Below are positions 1 through 12,175 of a stretch of 64,000 nt of DNA, in pieces. The stretch spans positions 6,015,001 to 6,079,000 of the forward strand of contig NC_003075.7 in NCBI RefSeq assembly GCF_000001735.4, written 5' to 3'. This DNA comes from Arabidopsis thaliana. Taxonomy: Eukaryota; Streptophyta; Magnoliopsida; Brassicales; Brassicaceae. The position numbers and the translations under genes were made by a program. A model generated the notes under the pieces. It saw nothing but the letters and a program-made list of their open reading frames with translations. It did no database searches and was not told the DNA's origin. The first letter of the stretch is position 1. Each line of letters starts with the position of its first letter.

Positions 1-533
1 ATCTTCTACAGTTAGGAGCCATGTGGACCTCTTCTAATTCAAAGCACAACATCCCACATATATCGACCTCTTCTAATTCAAAGCACTTGTGGACGTCTCA
101 TGCAAGTCGTTTCCTGGAAACAAGAACCTGGTCCAAGCATCTCAGAAAGTAAACATTTGATCCATGAATGCCTAGTTAGGACCAAGTTACTTTCATCTCG
201 TCCTTCTTATGAACACATAATATTTAGTTATTTTTTTGAATAACATGTACCTCGGTGATATTACTATACATTTGCAATTTGAGAGAATGTATTTCCTCTT
301 CTTATTTTGTTTAGCAGATTTTAATCCATTGATTTGTTTATTAGTGTGAGAATCCCAATCACCACAGTAGCATCAGAGTCGGCTTTCAGCGTTGGAGGTC
401 GGATGTTAAATCCTTTTAGGAATCGCCTTCTTCCCCAAACTGTGCAAGCATTACTTTGCACTCGCAATTGGCTATGTGGATATGCAGAATTGTAGGCTTG
501 AAAGTAAAATTGCAATATTAAGTAATTAACTAA

Positions 534-549
534 TGTGACTTCTTCTCTT
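534..549. repeat. Target-site duplication, left copy, of LINE
   Basis: These 16 bp are identical to 1064-1079. The boundary with the poly-T tract is ambiguous by one or two bases. Confidence 0.88.
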
Positions 550-1063
550 TTTTTTTTTTGTGCAAAGGGAGAATTTCATTAATCAAAGGTTTAAACCGGT
601 TGATCCGGGTACAATAGAAAAAGAGATAAGACTTGATTTTGCTAGTTCATCTGCTACACGATTCTCACTTCGTGGAACAAAGGAAAAGCTAACATCTGCA
701 AATCCTAGGGATAAATTGAGGATGTCAAAGATGATCCCATAGAACTCGGTTGAAGGAGACTCAGAGGTGATGGCTGTGATTAATTGTTGTGAATCTGAGG
801 CCATTGAGAGTTTGGTGATACCGATCGATTGGGCGTATTGGAGAGCGAGGAACAACGCTATAGCTTCCGCCATGAGAGGCAATCTGACATTCCGGGCTGC
901 TGATTGGTAGTGGAGAGCTGTCAGTTCCGGGCAATTTCGGATTACCCATCCAAAGCCCACATCTTTAGTCTCATGCTTCCAAGCGGCATCTGTGAAGATT
1001 GTCACACGATCGAGGTCAGGACGAAGGGCTGCAAAAGAGCGATGCGGGAGTGGGAGCGTCTGC
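550..1063 (-). mobile_element. 5'-truncated LINE insertion encoding an RNase H domain
   Basis: The minus strand carries an open frame from 1005 to 583 (140 aa) of the plant RVT_3/RNase H type, as found at the 3' end of LINE polyproteins. Likely catalytic acidic residues are all present: FTDAAW, MAEAIAL, ASDSQQL and VADELAK. The element's 3' end is a poly-A tail (poly-T on the + strand at about 548-559). It is flanked by a perfect 16-bp target duplication, tgtgacttcttctctt, at 534-549 and 1064-1079. This matches a stand-alone RNase H-like locus annotated at this position in Arabidopsis (At4g09490, from memory). Because it is a truncated LINE it probably has no cellular function. Confidence 0.88.
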
Positions 1064-1079
1064 TGTGACTTCTTCTCTT
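1064..1079. repeat. Target-site duplication, right copy, of LINE
   Basis: Identical to 534-549. It marks the truncated 5' end of the minus-strand LINE. Confidence 0.88.
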
Positions 1080-1211
1080 GAACTAACTTATACCATTAAA
1101 TTGTAGGAGACACTTGAAAAACTTTTTGATGAAGAAGATTGTGATGCTATAAAGATGGCAAGTAGTTCAGGAGTTGTACGATATGAAACTCTTTTTTCTT
1201 TTTATTTGTAA

Positions 1212-2283
1212 TACGCTATTTATGGAAAAAAAATTGATTTATAAGTCTATGATGTTCTAGTATTTATATATAATATTTAAATCATAGTGATATTAACTCA
1301 TAAATGTTTTGTTGAAAAAACTTTCTTTAAGTATTAAAAAAATTGTGAAAAGGGATAGAAAGGTCTCGAATATAACATTCCTAACCATAATTTTAAGGGC
1401 TGAAAAAGAGTTAAAGCTCATTTAGGGACGAGTTTTAAATAAATAGGGCCGGAATCTACGGAAAACTCTATATAACATTCCTAACCATAATTTTATATAG
1501 ATAAATATATTCTTTTCCGCCAATAGTATATGAGCTAAAATATTACTTTCATGTTCCTTACAGTTGTGCTAACATGTATACACGAATCTCATCAATTATC
1601 TCATTTTATGGAGTTATGATCGCTCTTTCTCTCTAATGCTGGCAAAGGTAGGTTTTGATAAATTGTTCTCTGCATTTGTGGTTTGAAATATACCTGCAAA
1701 TGATGTCTTATTTATTGCATTATGAATTTAAAATCAACGACCACCATCATCTTTGTTGACATATTTTGCTTCATTTGTGGGTTCATTTCCATATCCAGCA
1801 CTTAGTAGCCTTGCAACAAAATTTTATTGTGATTTTCTTAAGGCCATGAGAGAAGACTTTGCAAGTATGATTGTCTAAATTATCTAAGATCGTATCAGCT
1901 TATGAAAGGAGGATGTTGCAAAGAAATATGCACGGTTTTTGAAGATACTGTGGGAAAAAAATGGAGAACAAGGAATATATGAACACTAGGTGTTTGGATG
2001 TCAAAAAGATGATGTGGAAGTGTACTACAAAATTTATTGAGGAACAAATTAGGAGCTTGTAGCTTCTTCCTTTTTGAATGAAAAGGAGCTTGTAGCTTTA
2101 TATATAAGGAAATCAATGGATTGAGATCAATTCTTGACTATTTATTTCTATGAGCTTGTCCATATGAATGAATATGATCGCAAGGGAGGAAGTTTTACTA
2201 GAGACGATTGATAAGAGTAAAGAACACAAAAATGTTTAGGAAAAATTATAATAAAATCTCATAGAATTAATATTACAAGATAA

Positions 2284-2330
<47 letters not shown>

Positions 2331-3221
2331 TAAATAAAGACTAAACCTAGTTTTCTAAATTAAAGTAAACTTTAATGTAAATAATACTTTTAAATATAAA
2401 TATAAATATTTTTTAAAGTAAAATATGTTGATCTTTTAGACCCTTCTCGATTTTCATGATATCTATATTTTTAGATAATCATCTCGGCTGTCGATCTCGG
2501 TAGATCTCCGGTTCTCCCAATAACGATTATTTCTTTTGTTTGCCTACTTATGTAAATTCTATTGACCTCTTCTAATTTCATTGACTTGAAGTTATTTGGT
2601 GTTTATCGCATAGTGTGGCTCATGTGGTTTTTAATTTATTGCTATTAGTTATATCAATAACGACTGCTTGCTCAACTTTTTGTTTACAATGAACATTATT
2701 TTTAAATTTGCAGAAGACTCTCGAGATCATTGGAGTCAGCTGTGTTCTTGGCTCTTTTCAGTGAATTAGAATCAAAGCAAATGACCAAGGAAAAATAAAA
2801 AGACAAAGAAGTAACGCTTCTTATGAAACCAAAGAAAACTTATATTTAATTATTCTTGGCTCCTTTGTGACTTGATTGTGGTAGCTAAGACTTCGCTATC
2901 TTCTCTTGTCACATGTTTCTTGTATTATTCTTCTTAGTTTTCTTCTCTTTTGACACGTGTTCTTCTTGGCTCTCTTGTGACTTGCTTTTTTGTAGTGAAT
3001 TATTGGCTCTCTTCTCTCGTGACTTGTTTTTTGTATTGTAACTTCTTCTTAATTATCTCTTTTTGTTCTTGGGACATATGTGCTTCTCCACTAACTCCTC
3101 ACTAAATATCTCAATTCACCTAACCAGTCTCCAAGTTCATATAAGGTTGTTTCAGTGACGAAGAAAAACAGAGAGAAAAAAGCAGATACTTCTTTTTGTG
3201 TTCTTGAATTACTTCTTTACT
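1212..3221. other. AT-rich intergenic and UGT upstream region with simple repeats
   Basis: No convincing gene is seen. There is a near-pure (TA)n microsatellite at about 2289-2328. From about 2840 to 3080 there are imperfect repeats built on the words 'ttcttggctc' and 'tctcttgtgacttg', just upstream of the UGT gene. An imperfect repeat of 'ctatataacattcctaaccataattttaa' type also occurs near 1365-1400 and 1468-1496. Confidence 0.6.
2289..2328. repeat. (TA)n microsatellite
   Basis: About 40 bases of alternating TA are read directly. The length is likely to vary between accessions. Confidence 0.9.
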
Positions 3222-3249
3222 TTTGTGTTTTCACAATTTGAGAAACGAA

Positions 3250-4578
3250 ATGGAGCCAAAGTTTCATGCTTTTATGTTTCCATGGTTTGCTTTTGGTCAT
3301 ATGATTCCATTTCTACATCTTGCAAACAAACTAGCTGAAAAAGGTCACCGAGTTACTTTCTTGCTACCTAAGAAAGCACAAAAACAGTTGGAACATCACA
3401 ACTTGTTCCCAGACAGTATTGTCTTTCACCCTCTCACAGTTCCTCCTGTCAATGGCCTCCCTGCTGGTGCCGAGACAACCTCGGATATCCCCATCTCGTT
3501 GGACAACCTCTTGTCCAAAGCCTTGGATCTCACTCGCGATCAGGTTGAAGCTGCGGTTCGTGCTTTGAGACCTGACTTGATCTTTTTCGATTTTGCTCAA
3601 TGGATTCCAGATATGGCTAAAGAACATATGATCAAGAGTGTGAGTTACATCATTGTATCTGCGACAACAATAGCTCATACACATGTCCCTGGAGGTAAAT
3701 TAGGTGTTCGCCCACCGGGTTATCCGTCATCAAAGGTGATGTTCCGTGAAAACGATGTTCATGCCTTAGCAACCTTATCGATATTTTACAAGAGACTGTA
3801 TCATCAGATCACTACAGGTCTTAAGAGCTGTGATGTCATTGCATTGAGGACTTGCAAAGAAGTCGAAGGTATGTTCTGCGACTTTATATCGCGTCAATAC
3901 CATAAGAAGGTTCTCTTGACTGGTCCAATGTTCCCTGAGCCAGACACAAGTAAACCACTAGAAGAACGCTGGAATCATTTTCTAAGCGGGTTCGCGCCGA
4001 AGTCAGTAGTGTTTTGTTCACCTGGCAGCCAAGTAATTCTTGAGAAAGATCAATTCCAAGAACTCTGTTTAGGGATGGAGCTAACAGGTTTACCATTTCT
4101 TTTAGCGGTAAAGCCACCAAGAGGATCATCAACGGTCCAAGAAGGGTTACCAGAAGGGTTCGAGGAGCGGGTGAAAGATCGTGGTGTTGTTTGGGGAGGA
4201 TGGGTGCAACAACCTTTGATATTGGCTCATCCATCAATAGGTTGCTTTGTGAACCATTGTGGTCCCGGAACAATATGGGAGTCTTTGGTGAGTGATTGCC
4301 AAATGGTTTTGATTCCATTTTTAAGTGATCAAGTTCTCTTCACAAGATTGATGACCGAGGAATTCGAGGTCTCTGTAGAAGTGCCGAGGGAAAAAACAGG
4401 ATGGTTTTCAAAGGAGAGCTTGAGCAATGCTATCAAATCTGTGATGGATAAAGACAGTGACATTGGGAAGTTAGTGAGGAGTAACCACACCAAATTGAAG
4501 GAGATTTTAGTTAGTCCTGGATTATTGACTGGTTACGTTGATCACTTTGTAGAGGGATTGCAAGAGAATTTGATTTGA
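3250..4578 (+). CDS. UGT79B7: UDP-glycosyltransferase, UGT79B group (GT1)
   Basis: Single-exon gene of 442 aa; ATG at 3250 fits the family N-terminus ([21 protein letters not shown]), nine codons inside a longer open frame. It is a cytosolic GT1 enzyme that transfers a sugar from a UDP-sugar to a small acceptor. The putative catalytic His is in FGHMIPF (residue 17). The C-terminal PSPG box is at about residues 315-358 ([11 protein letters not shown] ... FLSDQ), with HCGPGTIWE in place of the common HCGWNS; that variant is typical of the UGT79/91 group, which often extends a sugar already on a flavonoid. Known relatives include the anthocyanin 2''-xylosyltransferase UGT79B1. The acceptor of this member cannot be read from sequence. 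No frame damage. The name UGT79B7 relies on protein recognition and locus order. Confidence 0.93.
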   Translation: MEPKFHAFMFPWFAFGHMIPFLHLANKLAEKGHRVTFLLPKKAQKQLEHHNLFPDSIVFHPLTVPPVNGLPAGAETTSDIPISLDNLLSKALDLTRDQVEAAVRALRPDLIFFDFAQWIPDMAKEHMIKSVSYIIVSATTIAHTHVPGGKLGVRPPGYPSSKVMFRENDVHALATLSIFYKRLYHQITTGLKSCDVIALRTCKEVEGMFCDFISRQYHKKVLLTGPMFPEPDTSKPLEERWNHFLSGFAPKSVVFCSPGSQVILEKDQFQELCLGMELTGLPFLLAVKPPRGSSTVQEGLPEGFEERVKDRGVVWGGWVQQPLILAHPSIGCFVNHCGPGTIWESLVSDCQMVLIPFLSDQVLFTRLMTEEFEVSVEVPREKTGWFSKESLSNAIKSVMDKDSDIGKLVRSNHTKLKEILVSPGLLTGYVDHFVEGLQENLI

Positions 4579-5128
4579 TTATGTTGAAGACTGGTCATCA
4601 TATTTAAGTAAGGTTGGGACGCTTTTATTTTATTTTTAAATAAATTCCGATTACGATAATAATTTGCAAAGTATAATAAATCTGAAAATAATTGTAATTA
4701 CACAATATATTTCTCAAATTTATAGTGACATTATATTAGAAATGTTAGTTTTTTTCTGTAGTATAATTTTTTTAATTTAAAGTATATAATTTTACACATT
4801 CTATATAAACTAAATTTTGAAATGATATTATTTATCAAAAAAAAATTGTTTAATACTAAAACAAAACAAAATTGAATAAACAACTTGGTTGTTCCTCCAC
4901 TGGGATTCCAAATCTTATTCGGACACTCACTTTCACTATCGTATCTTGTTGCATAAACTTTTGTAAATGCTTATTAATTAGTTTGCATTTATGCCCATAG
5001 TATGTACTAGATATAAAGTACAATGAAAGTTTTGAACCAAACAAGCTAAAACAAATTACATAAGTTCTTAAGCATTCTTAATAACATTTTGATTCGATTT
5101 ATTTACTTAGTGAACTTTGAACTTTTTC

Positions 5129-5442
5129 ACTCTCTTAGTGATATGTAGTTATCACAAAGCCCATGCATCTTTTCCAAGGGTATAAAGTCTCGGTCCAAGA
5201 TCTCATCTTCTATGAGCTATTATACTACAAGAAAACAAACGATTGTTTTGCACTTCCCTTGCGAATGTCGTTTTGCGAGGGATTATTTTCTTCCATTGCA
5301 AAATATTGGTTTTCTTATAGTGTTAGAATCAACCAATCAAAACTATGTTTATTTAATAACTCGAGAGCGATTTGAGTGTGAACTAAATTGGTCACATACT
5401 TTATTGAACTATTTCATACAGGTGTCCCAAAGGATAGCATGA
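5129..5442. repeat. Direct repeat copy 1 (interrupted by MITE)
   Basis: Shares long blocks with 5611-5836, including acaaagcccat-catctttt, aagatctcatct, ttagaatcaaccaatcaaaa and atttcatacaggtgt. Diverged, with several small indels. Confidence 0.75.
5223..5322. mobile_element. 100-bp CACTA-like MITE
   Basis: The left end tactacaagaaaac and the right end (inverted: cactataagaaaac) match the CACTA-superfamily terminal motif CACTACAAGAAAA. It is flanked by 3-bp duplications tta (5220-5222 and 5323-5325), as expected for CACTA transposition. The second repeat copy nearby lacks it and shows one uninterrupted gtta at the equivalent point. Too short to code; mobilised, if ever, by another element. 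Confidence 0.75.
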
Positions 5443-5610
5443 GCATCTTTACCATGTAATTTCTCCATCAAATTTTGATCTTCTCAACCCAAGACATCAA
5501 TATCATCAGGAAAAATACTCATTCTATTATTAGAGTTAAATTCACTTTTATTTTTGCAAACAAACAAAGACCAATAGTTGTACAATAAAACATCTATTCA
5601 CTTTTGTTTT

Positions 5611-5836
5611 CTCACTCTCTTTTAATGATAAATAATTCCGACAAAGCCCATACATCTTTTCGGATGGTATAAACTCTGGGTTCAAGATCTCATCTCCAAC
5701 AAGCTGTTAGAATCAACCAATCAAAAGTATGTTTATGAGTATAACTGAAAGCTTAACAACTCGAAAGAGATTTGATTGTGAACTAACTTGGTCAAATACT
5801 TTATCGACCCATTTCATACAGGTGTTACAAAGGATG
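5611..5836. repeat. Direct repeat copy 2 (empty site)
   Basis: Counterpart of 5129-5442 without the 100-bp insertion. It preserves the pre-insertion arrangement. Confidence 0.75.
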
Positions 5837-6311
5837 GCTGAAGTATATGGCTATTTGAAATCTTATTAAAAATCTTAGTGATTTCTTATCGTTAGATGGA
5901 AAAACAAATATAGTAATTTCGGGCTCCGTTATCATTGTGGTCTAAAAGAGTATTCTTTACTCGTGAAGATATCAATTTTCTTACCACAACAAGTGTTTGA
6001 AATCATGGTCACAAATCTACTTACCGATAAGTTCACAAGTGTAACTTCTGATTAAAGATCAGAAGATTTATTCAAGATTTTTGATATAAGATGTTTCAAT
6101 TGTAATGCAAAAATTTCTTAATCTAAATATATTTTACTAAACTAAATAATAAAGTTTTTTGTTGATCTAGGAAGAGATTATATTATGCCTCAAGTGAAAA
6201 TAAACCATAGTTGGATCAAAGAGAAATACAAACAGAACTACTCTCTCGCTGATTAAAGGTCTTTTGAATGCTTAATCAAATGACATTATAATACAAAACA
6301 AGAAACAAAAT

Positions 6312-8310
6312 TCAGCAAGTCCATGAAGCAGATCTCTTGATAACAGGTTTCATCTGTTTGTCTTCTTCAAGAGAGATCATTCCAATATGTGAAGGATCTT
6401 CAAGCATCATTTTCGCAACCAAGTAACCCGCGATTGACCAAGTCTGGTACTTCCTTGCTTGTTTTCCAACGTACCTTCCTTGCTTACCATCATAGTATTC
6501 CGGCCAGCAATCTCGGTGTAGCCGTGATTCAATTAGATCAATCGCACGTCTCGCTATTTGAGGCCGTCCAGTCTTGATGCATGCCGCCGTCAGCGTCCAC
6601 AGCAATACTGCACATATCAAGATAGTGATAAGGAACCAAGCGTTTCACATGATGTCTTTAGTTTTATAACAAAGAATGCTAACCTGGCCAAGATCCACCG
6701 TTGTGGTAACTCCACCTCGTGTTTTTAGGATCACAACCGGTAACAATCCGCCACTCGTGGCTTTCGATGCAAGGGTAACATATCTTGAGCGGCATCTCGC
6801 CTACTAGCTCCTCCCAACGGTGCTCGAGGAGGTCCATAATAGCCATTGACTGATCCGGAGTTGCCAAGGAAGAAAGGATGGAGACACAATTTCCTAAGGA
6901 AAACCACCTGAAATCCATACGGGCCGGGCTTACATTGCCGACAAAATATCCTCCACGGAGAGGCATAAAGTCGAAAACCCAGTCTGGTATCGAGTCCGGC
7001 ATCACGTTGAACTTGTTCACCGCGGTGTGTGAGTACTCCTCTGTCTTGTACCTTAACAAAAGTTTTACAATCTTAGTCACGTCAAATCATATTTTATCCA
7101 TATACAAGAACATTTTAAGGTTGCTTACTAACCTATAGATATCGTTGAGTTGTTGAAAGTCAAGCCAAAAGTAACTGCGCATATGGAAACTCAGCGCGTG
7201 AAGTCTCTTCACAATCCTTTCTATGAAATCTCGACCTTCCTCGTCTGGTTTAAGCATCGACAAGGCGCATCTCAATGCCATGAAAAACAGAGCTTGAATC
7301 TCTATTGGATATCCATAAACACCCTAATAAATAAACAAATCAAGATTTGGTTTTAGTGTGATGAATCATATAAGATTTTTGCTCGTTCACTAAAAGGTAG
7401 TTCTTACCATTCTCCTATCAACCATAGAACAACCGTCAGCACAAAGAAGCGTAGGGAAAGTATCAAAACCTTCGGATAAGCAAAGAGAGAGTATAAGCCT
7501 CATTCCCCTCTGACACTCTGGTGTCTCAGATAAAGTCAAATCTCCCGTAGATTTCGTGTAAGCACGGAGAAGTATGATCCACCAGAATCCTGAATCCACC
7601 GGTGCTACTCTTCCTATAGCGCTTTCTCCAAAATCCGCAATAATTGTGTCGGTTTTACGAACTGGATCATGAAGCACCTTGAAACTCGCTGGCATAACGC
7701 CTTCCCCAAGCTTGAACCGGTCAACCCGTTTCTCCCAACCTTGAAGCTGAAGTGTCTTGAGCAAGAAGTTTTTCACTATATCGGGCTCTCCATTCATCAG
7801 AAACGCCAATGCACTTGGTACAAAGTCACGTACAAACACCTACTCAAATAGAAGACAAGTTTTGAGATATTCTACACAAAAATCGATTATGCTCAGGTCA
7901 CGTCTAGAATCTTTAGTTACCTGATCATAGTTCAAGACCTCCTCGGAGGCATGGTCATAAGCTGCAATGGTACCAACGGGTTGACCACGAAAGAACACCA
8001 TTGACCTTCTCAAAGCTTCCCAAGCCTCAGCAACCATCGGATGAGGCTCGAAAGAGTTCCTAACAGAGAGAGGAGTGTCCACCATTGACCTACTTCCAGG
8101 AGAATGAGCCATTTCTAAAATGCTATCTTGTCTTACATAGCCAGTCGATAACTCGCTCATCGACCTTTCGTCAAACGATCTCTTCCGTTCGATCTTTAGC
8201 TGCCTCGGCTTCTCTAAAGCCCGAGTTAGATCAAAATCATCCATCTCTGATAAAGAACAATGTGATCCTTCAACTCTTAGCACCAATGGTTCTTTATGAC
8301 CTTCCTCCAT
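6312..8310 (-). CDS. CINV2: Cytosolic alkaline/neutral invertase (GH100)
   Basis: Five coding exons on the minus strand: 8310-7921, 7839-7408, 7323-7133, 7051-6684 and 6607-6312, all with GT-AG introns, giving 558 aa. It hydrolyses sucrose to glucose and fructose at neutral to alkaline pH. GH100 landmarks are the acid-base Asp in [11 protein letters not shown] (about residue 212) and the Glu in WPEYYDG (about 497), by analogy with cyanobacterial InvA. The N-terminal ~100 residues hold Ser/Arg-rich stretches ([14 protein letters not shown]) typical of the cytosolic alpha clade and no transit peptide; such serines are known 14-3-3/phosphorylation targets in the sister enzyme. The second exon begins at [10 protein letters not shown]. 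The symbol is from recognition (At4g09510). Confidence 0.95.
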
Positions 8311-8840
8311 TTCTTTGGTTTTAATGGATAGAACAAGATCTTGTCATAAACAACAACAACAACTAAAAAACAGACAAAAGATCAGTTATTAAGATAACAA
8401 CATTAAACAGAATCTTTTTATTGCTGGTAATAAATTGTGTTTAGTTTAACAAAAACTTATTTTTTTGGAAATAAATTCTGTTTATCTTAAGATAAGATTA
8501 TGTTCAGACTAATAAATATTATTTTCTCTTATCTTCTTTACTTACTTAAGCAAATAATTCAAAACTTATCTAATGATAACAGTTCCAAATAATAATCCAA
8601 AATTAGTGCTAATACGTGGATTAAACAAACATATTAATCAAGATCCATGAGAACGAACCAGATCTACATTCTAGAATTACCATACATAATGGTTTAACAT
8701 AAATGAGAAGAACCAAACCTGAGAAGACGACGGAAGTGTTAAAAACTCGTAACAGTCGCCGGAGAGTGAGAGAAGAAAGGGCAAGAGAGTAAGAAAATGG
8801 GGAAAAAGAGTCATGATGAGTGAAGTTGTTGTTTTATAGA
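8311..8840 (-). promoter_or_regulatory. CINV2 leader with probable 5'UTR intron and TATA box
   Basis: On the minus strand, a TATA-like ctataaaac lies at about 8830-8840. A leader exon follows, with a strong donor (CTTCTCAG|GTTTGG) near 8717. A pyrimidine-rich tract ending in an AG near 8340 would be the acceptor, shortly before the ATG at 8310. Transcript data are needed to confirm both sites. Confidence 0.5.
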
Positions 8841-9969
8841 TAGAATAAGAAGTAAGGAAGAAGAATACAAAACGGGACTTGTTAAGAGACCGAAACAAGA
8901 CAAAAACAAAACGGGTCTGGTAAGGAAAAATGTCGACGGAAGAGACGGAGTTAACCGGTAATTACCGGTTAAGAAACGGTCAAGTTATATTACTGGTCTG
9001 ATTTTGGGTTTTGGACTTTTCGCTTGGGATACTTATTTTATCGGTCTCCAGTCACTTTTATTTTCTTTATTATAGATTTTTGTTTTTTCTCGACATATAA
9101 ACCAAACACAGTGGTGGACTGGTAAGCTTGTTAGTCTGGTAGGTAGACAATATAATTAATAAGTATATATATCACATTTATTTAATGTTTTATTTTATTT
9201 GTAGAATGATGAGAGAGCTTCAATATAAATTAACTAACATTTTCAAGTTGCTTTGAATTATGTGGCTCCCATAGTTCAAGTTTTTTTGGATCATCTAAAT
9301 ATCTAATACATTTGGAAAGCCTGAAATGAGAAGTTTTATGAAAATGTGGATAAAGACCCAAGTGAGGTTCTCCAATTAGAGTAAAATGAAGCCAATTCGT
9401 AGACTTTAACTCAAATGGAGATAGTTACAGAAACACAGGTTCATATATTTCATTTATGGTTCCTGGAAAGGAATGATGATTTCTCAGGAATATGATGGTT
9501 TTATACACTATCAAATGAAGACACGCCAATTATGGGAGCTGTCAACCTTCGATAAATCTTGACTTATGTGCTTGAAATGTAAAAGCATTCGTTTGGACAA
9601 TGAAATGCATGATTGACTTTCATTAACGTGAAGTAATTTTCATTACAGATTGTTTAGATCTAGTAAAGATAGTGTCTTCATTAACTAAGTGACCATCATT
9701 TTTTATAAATTTGTAGGCAATTGAGTCACGAGAGAAAAAAAATTCTTCTTTTTCGATATCTTTAATTTCTCGTCGAGCTAATGTAAAAAGGAAATTTCAT
9801 GTGTATATCTTAAGAGCCAAAGTGTAAACTTTAACATGCAACTACACCTCCAAACATTGTTAGACATTTTTTTTTCAACTTCCTGAGCTTGTTAGAGTTG
9901 ATAATTTTTTATTACACTTCCAAAATCCAAATTTTCAAAGAAAAAATGCAAAATTTTATGAAATTTGAT
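8841..9969. other. Intergenic between CINV2 and the phosphoglycerate mutase gene
   Basis: AT-rich. I see no gene, RNA or clear repeat. The part near 8841-9000 is the distal promoter of the minus-strand invertase. 9800-9969 is the 3' flank of the minus-strand phosphoglycerate mutase gene. Confidence 0.55.
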
Positions 9970-11751
9970 TTATACATCCAACTTCAGAAACTTGGTGATA
10001 ACTCCCATCATTTCACCGCCATGGAAACGGCCAAGACATCTTCTTGCAGCTGCAATCTCGTTCAACTCTGAGACTGAATCTCCACTAATCGCCAGAGAAG
10101 CTTCCCTCCTCCCACAGTCTTCTTCTTCTTTTCCGATGACATTTTCACTGGATGCTATATCCGTTGGAAGTGGAAAAGGGTCTAAAGATGTCTCTAATAG
10201 AGCTGATTCTCCTCCAACCGCTCTCACAAAGTCCTTTAACCGGCACATTGTGAATGGGACAGGCTCGAAGCTGTGGTCTCCATACTCAACTGGAGTAGAA
10301 TGATCACCAGTCACACACAAGAAATACTGGTAATTTGAAGAAGATTCAGCTTGCCATAGAAGCTTAGCGAGCTGACGTATCGCTTTATCCACAGCTTCCA
10401 AGCCTCGAACTTTGAACAATGTAGCCTTGTCATGACCTGCATCATCTATAGCCTGCACGAATAATTTAGAATCAGAATGAAATTTTTTATGTTGTGTTAA
10501 AAGACAGAGACATGTTTTCACCTTAATGTGAAGGAAGCCGAAATCGTAACCATCTGACCTTCCCGGTTTATGCCCGTCCTCTGCTGGTTCAAAGACATTT
10601 GGGCAGGGATTCAAAGGAGCTGAAAGCGCATTCGCTATAGCAATCGCTTTCGATGTGAGAAGCGTCCGGTAATCTCCAGTGGCTCCCAGAGCTTCAAGAA
10701 TATCAATACCAAGGGACATACCAAGTCCGGCTATAATCTTCGTTGGTGCTACCATACACGGCCACAAACCATGCTTCTCGTGAAAAGGAGGAACCTTTAT
10801 ATACAAAACCCATAACAGATAAGTAGATGGAGCAAATAGATTCATTAAAAGCATTCGTAAGAGACAGTGAACACAAACCTCGATTCGAATACCACAGCCT
10901 CTTAAAAGAACAAGATTAGCAATATTCTTGCCTTGTGCAGCTCTCTTTACATTAACCGGGTGGGAAACAAGAATGCGCGATATCTCCCGGGATAATTCGT
11001 TCACGACTTTGGCTGTGTGATTAGCTTCTTCTGATTCATCCAAAGGTTTAGCTTCAAGAAGCAAACGATTATCCTTCAATGGATCTGTTCCAGATATATT
11101 CCCACTAAGTTTTGGCCCTTTTACAACCACTCCACATCTATGTTCCGTTGCATATCTATCAACCAAAAACTTCCTTTAGTCAAAAACTCGAAATCCGAAA
11201 CCATAAAGACGAAAGGAAACATATTTAACAACCTGACTCTAACTTCATACTCAGGGAATGATGGAAGCTTCATTCCATCAAGAGCAGCACAAAGTATAGG
11301 TCCTTCTTCTTCGAAATGTCGATCAGCTCTTCTACTAACAACAACTCCAGAATCCTCATCCAAAGTTGCAAAATTTGACTGCATAATGACACATTGATCA
11401 AAACCTATAAACAACAAAGAATAATACACAAGTAAAAGCAAAATCAAAAACCTTGAAAGCTATGTCACCAGGTGACATAGCTAATCCTGCACCCATAGAT
11501 TCAAACGCGCCACGTCCACGGTAATACACTCTTGGATCATAACCCATTAGAGAAAGATGAGCAGTGTCACTACCACAACCTAATCCAACTTCAACTGGAT
11601 CCATTAAACCATTGATTCCAGCTGAAGCAATTGCATCAAGGTTAGGTATTTCTGCTGCTTGCAATGGTGTTTTGTAACCTAATCTTGGTATTGATACATC
11701 TCCCAAACCATCAATTAGTATAAAGGCAACTCTTTTTTGAACTTCTTCCAT
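9970..11751 (-). CDS. Cofactor-independent phosphoglycerate mutase, archaeal (ApgM) type
   Basis: Five coding exons: 11751-11452, 11378-11233, 11155-10879, 10794-10522 and 10452-9970; the sum is 1479 nt, 492 aa. Belongs to the alkaline-phosphatase-like, metal-dependent ApgM family that interconverts 3- and 2-phosphoglycerate. Visible signatures are the N-terminal metal Asp in FILIDGLGD, the likely phosphoserine segment GCGSDTAHLSLMGYDP (about residues 59-74) and the C-terminal metal motif CVTGDHSTPVEYGDHSFEPV. No transit peptide, so probably cytosolic. It is longer than typical archaeal homologues (about 400 aa). Plants also carry the unrelated-length iPGAM that does most glycolytic flux, so the physiological role of this paralogue is uncertain. 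Corresponds to At4g09520 by order. Confidence 0.92.
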
Positions 11752-12160
11752 TTGCTACAAGTGGGTTCTGTTCCAATTGGTAAAGAGGAAATTAAAAGTC
11801 TGAGACTTTAAGAATTATCAATGATTCACATAACGATCGATCTCTTATTACAAAGCAATGTAGAGATCTCTAATTCTATGAATGAGCTATTTGCGATGAA
11901 ATGTTCAGAAAGTTCGAATCTTTAGATAACGAATCTACAATAATCAGAATCAGAATCCATTTTAACCCTTACCGGCGGTGTCAGAATCGTAAACGTCGCC
12001 GGAATTGTGTCTGCAGCTCCAAAGTTGAGAATTGTGGTGACGTCGTGTGTCGTTTGTCGGCTTCTGCTCAGTTAGAAAGATGCAAGTCATTACGTAAAAC
12101 GATGTCGTTTTAGGCTAAGTTTAAAGTCATTAAGTAAACGATGTCGTTTTGGTGGTAAAG
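11752..12160 (-). promoter_or_regulatory. Upstream region of phosphoglycerate mutase gene with two palindromic motifs
   Basis: Two near-identical palindromes centred on acgatgtcgt occur at 12096-12111 and 12136-12150, inside a ~39-bp direct duplication that starts gtcatta (12087 and 12126). They lie about 350-400 bp upstream of the ATG. They may be promoter elements; function is inferred only from position and repetition. Confidence 0.45.
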
Positions 12161-12175
12161 GGATTTAAACCCATT

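Larger units (their letters stand above)
346..1211 (+). pseudogene. hAT transposase C-terminal relic, two exon-like pieces
   Basis: Frame 346-495 reads through the signature of the hAT C-terminal dimerisation region ([13 protein letters not shown], then LNPFRNRL and [10 protein letters not shown]) and ends in TAG. A second piece at 1107-1211 (ETLEKLFDEEDCD) follows an attgtag acceptor and looks like the next exon. The intervening 'intron' carries a LINE insertion. No BED zinc finger or catalytic region is visible upstream in the window, so this is a fragment; a complete element could extend to the left of base 1. The hAT family assignment is firm. The exon joining is inference. Confidence 0.75.
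4579..6311. other. Intergenic region with a broken direct repeat
   Basis: AT-rich 3' flank of the UGT gene followed by two diverged direct repeats (5129-5442 and 5611-5836). The first copy is split by a 100-bp TIR element. No credible coding sequence is seen; the short frames at 5163-5442 lie in the repeat. Confidence 0.6.

Noticed and set aside
3223-3249. Nine-codon N-terminal extension of the UGT
   Set aside because: The family N-terminus begins at MEPKFHAF; the extension has no conservation that I recognise.
10000-10303. + strand frame of 112 aa
   Set aside because: Antisense to the last exon of the phosphoglycerate mutase gene.
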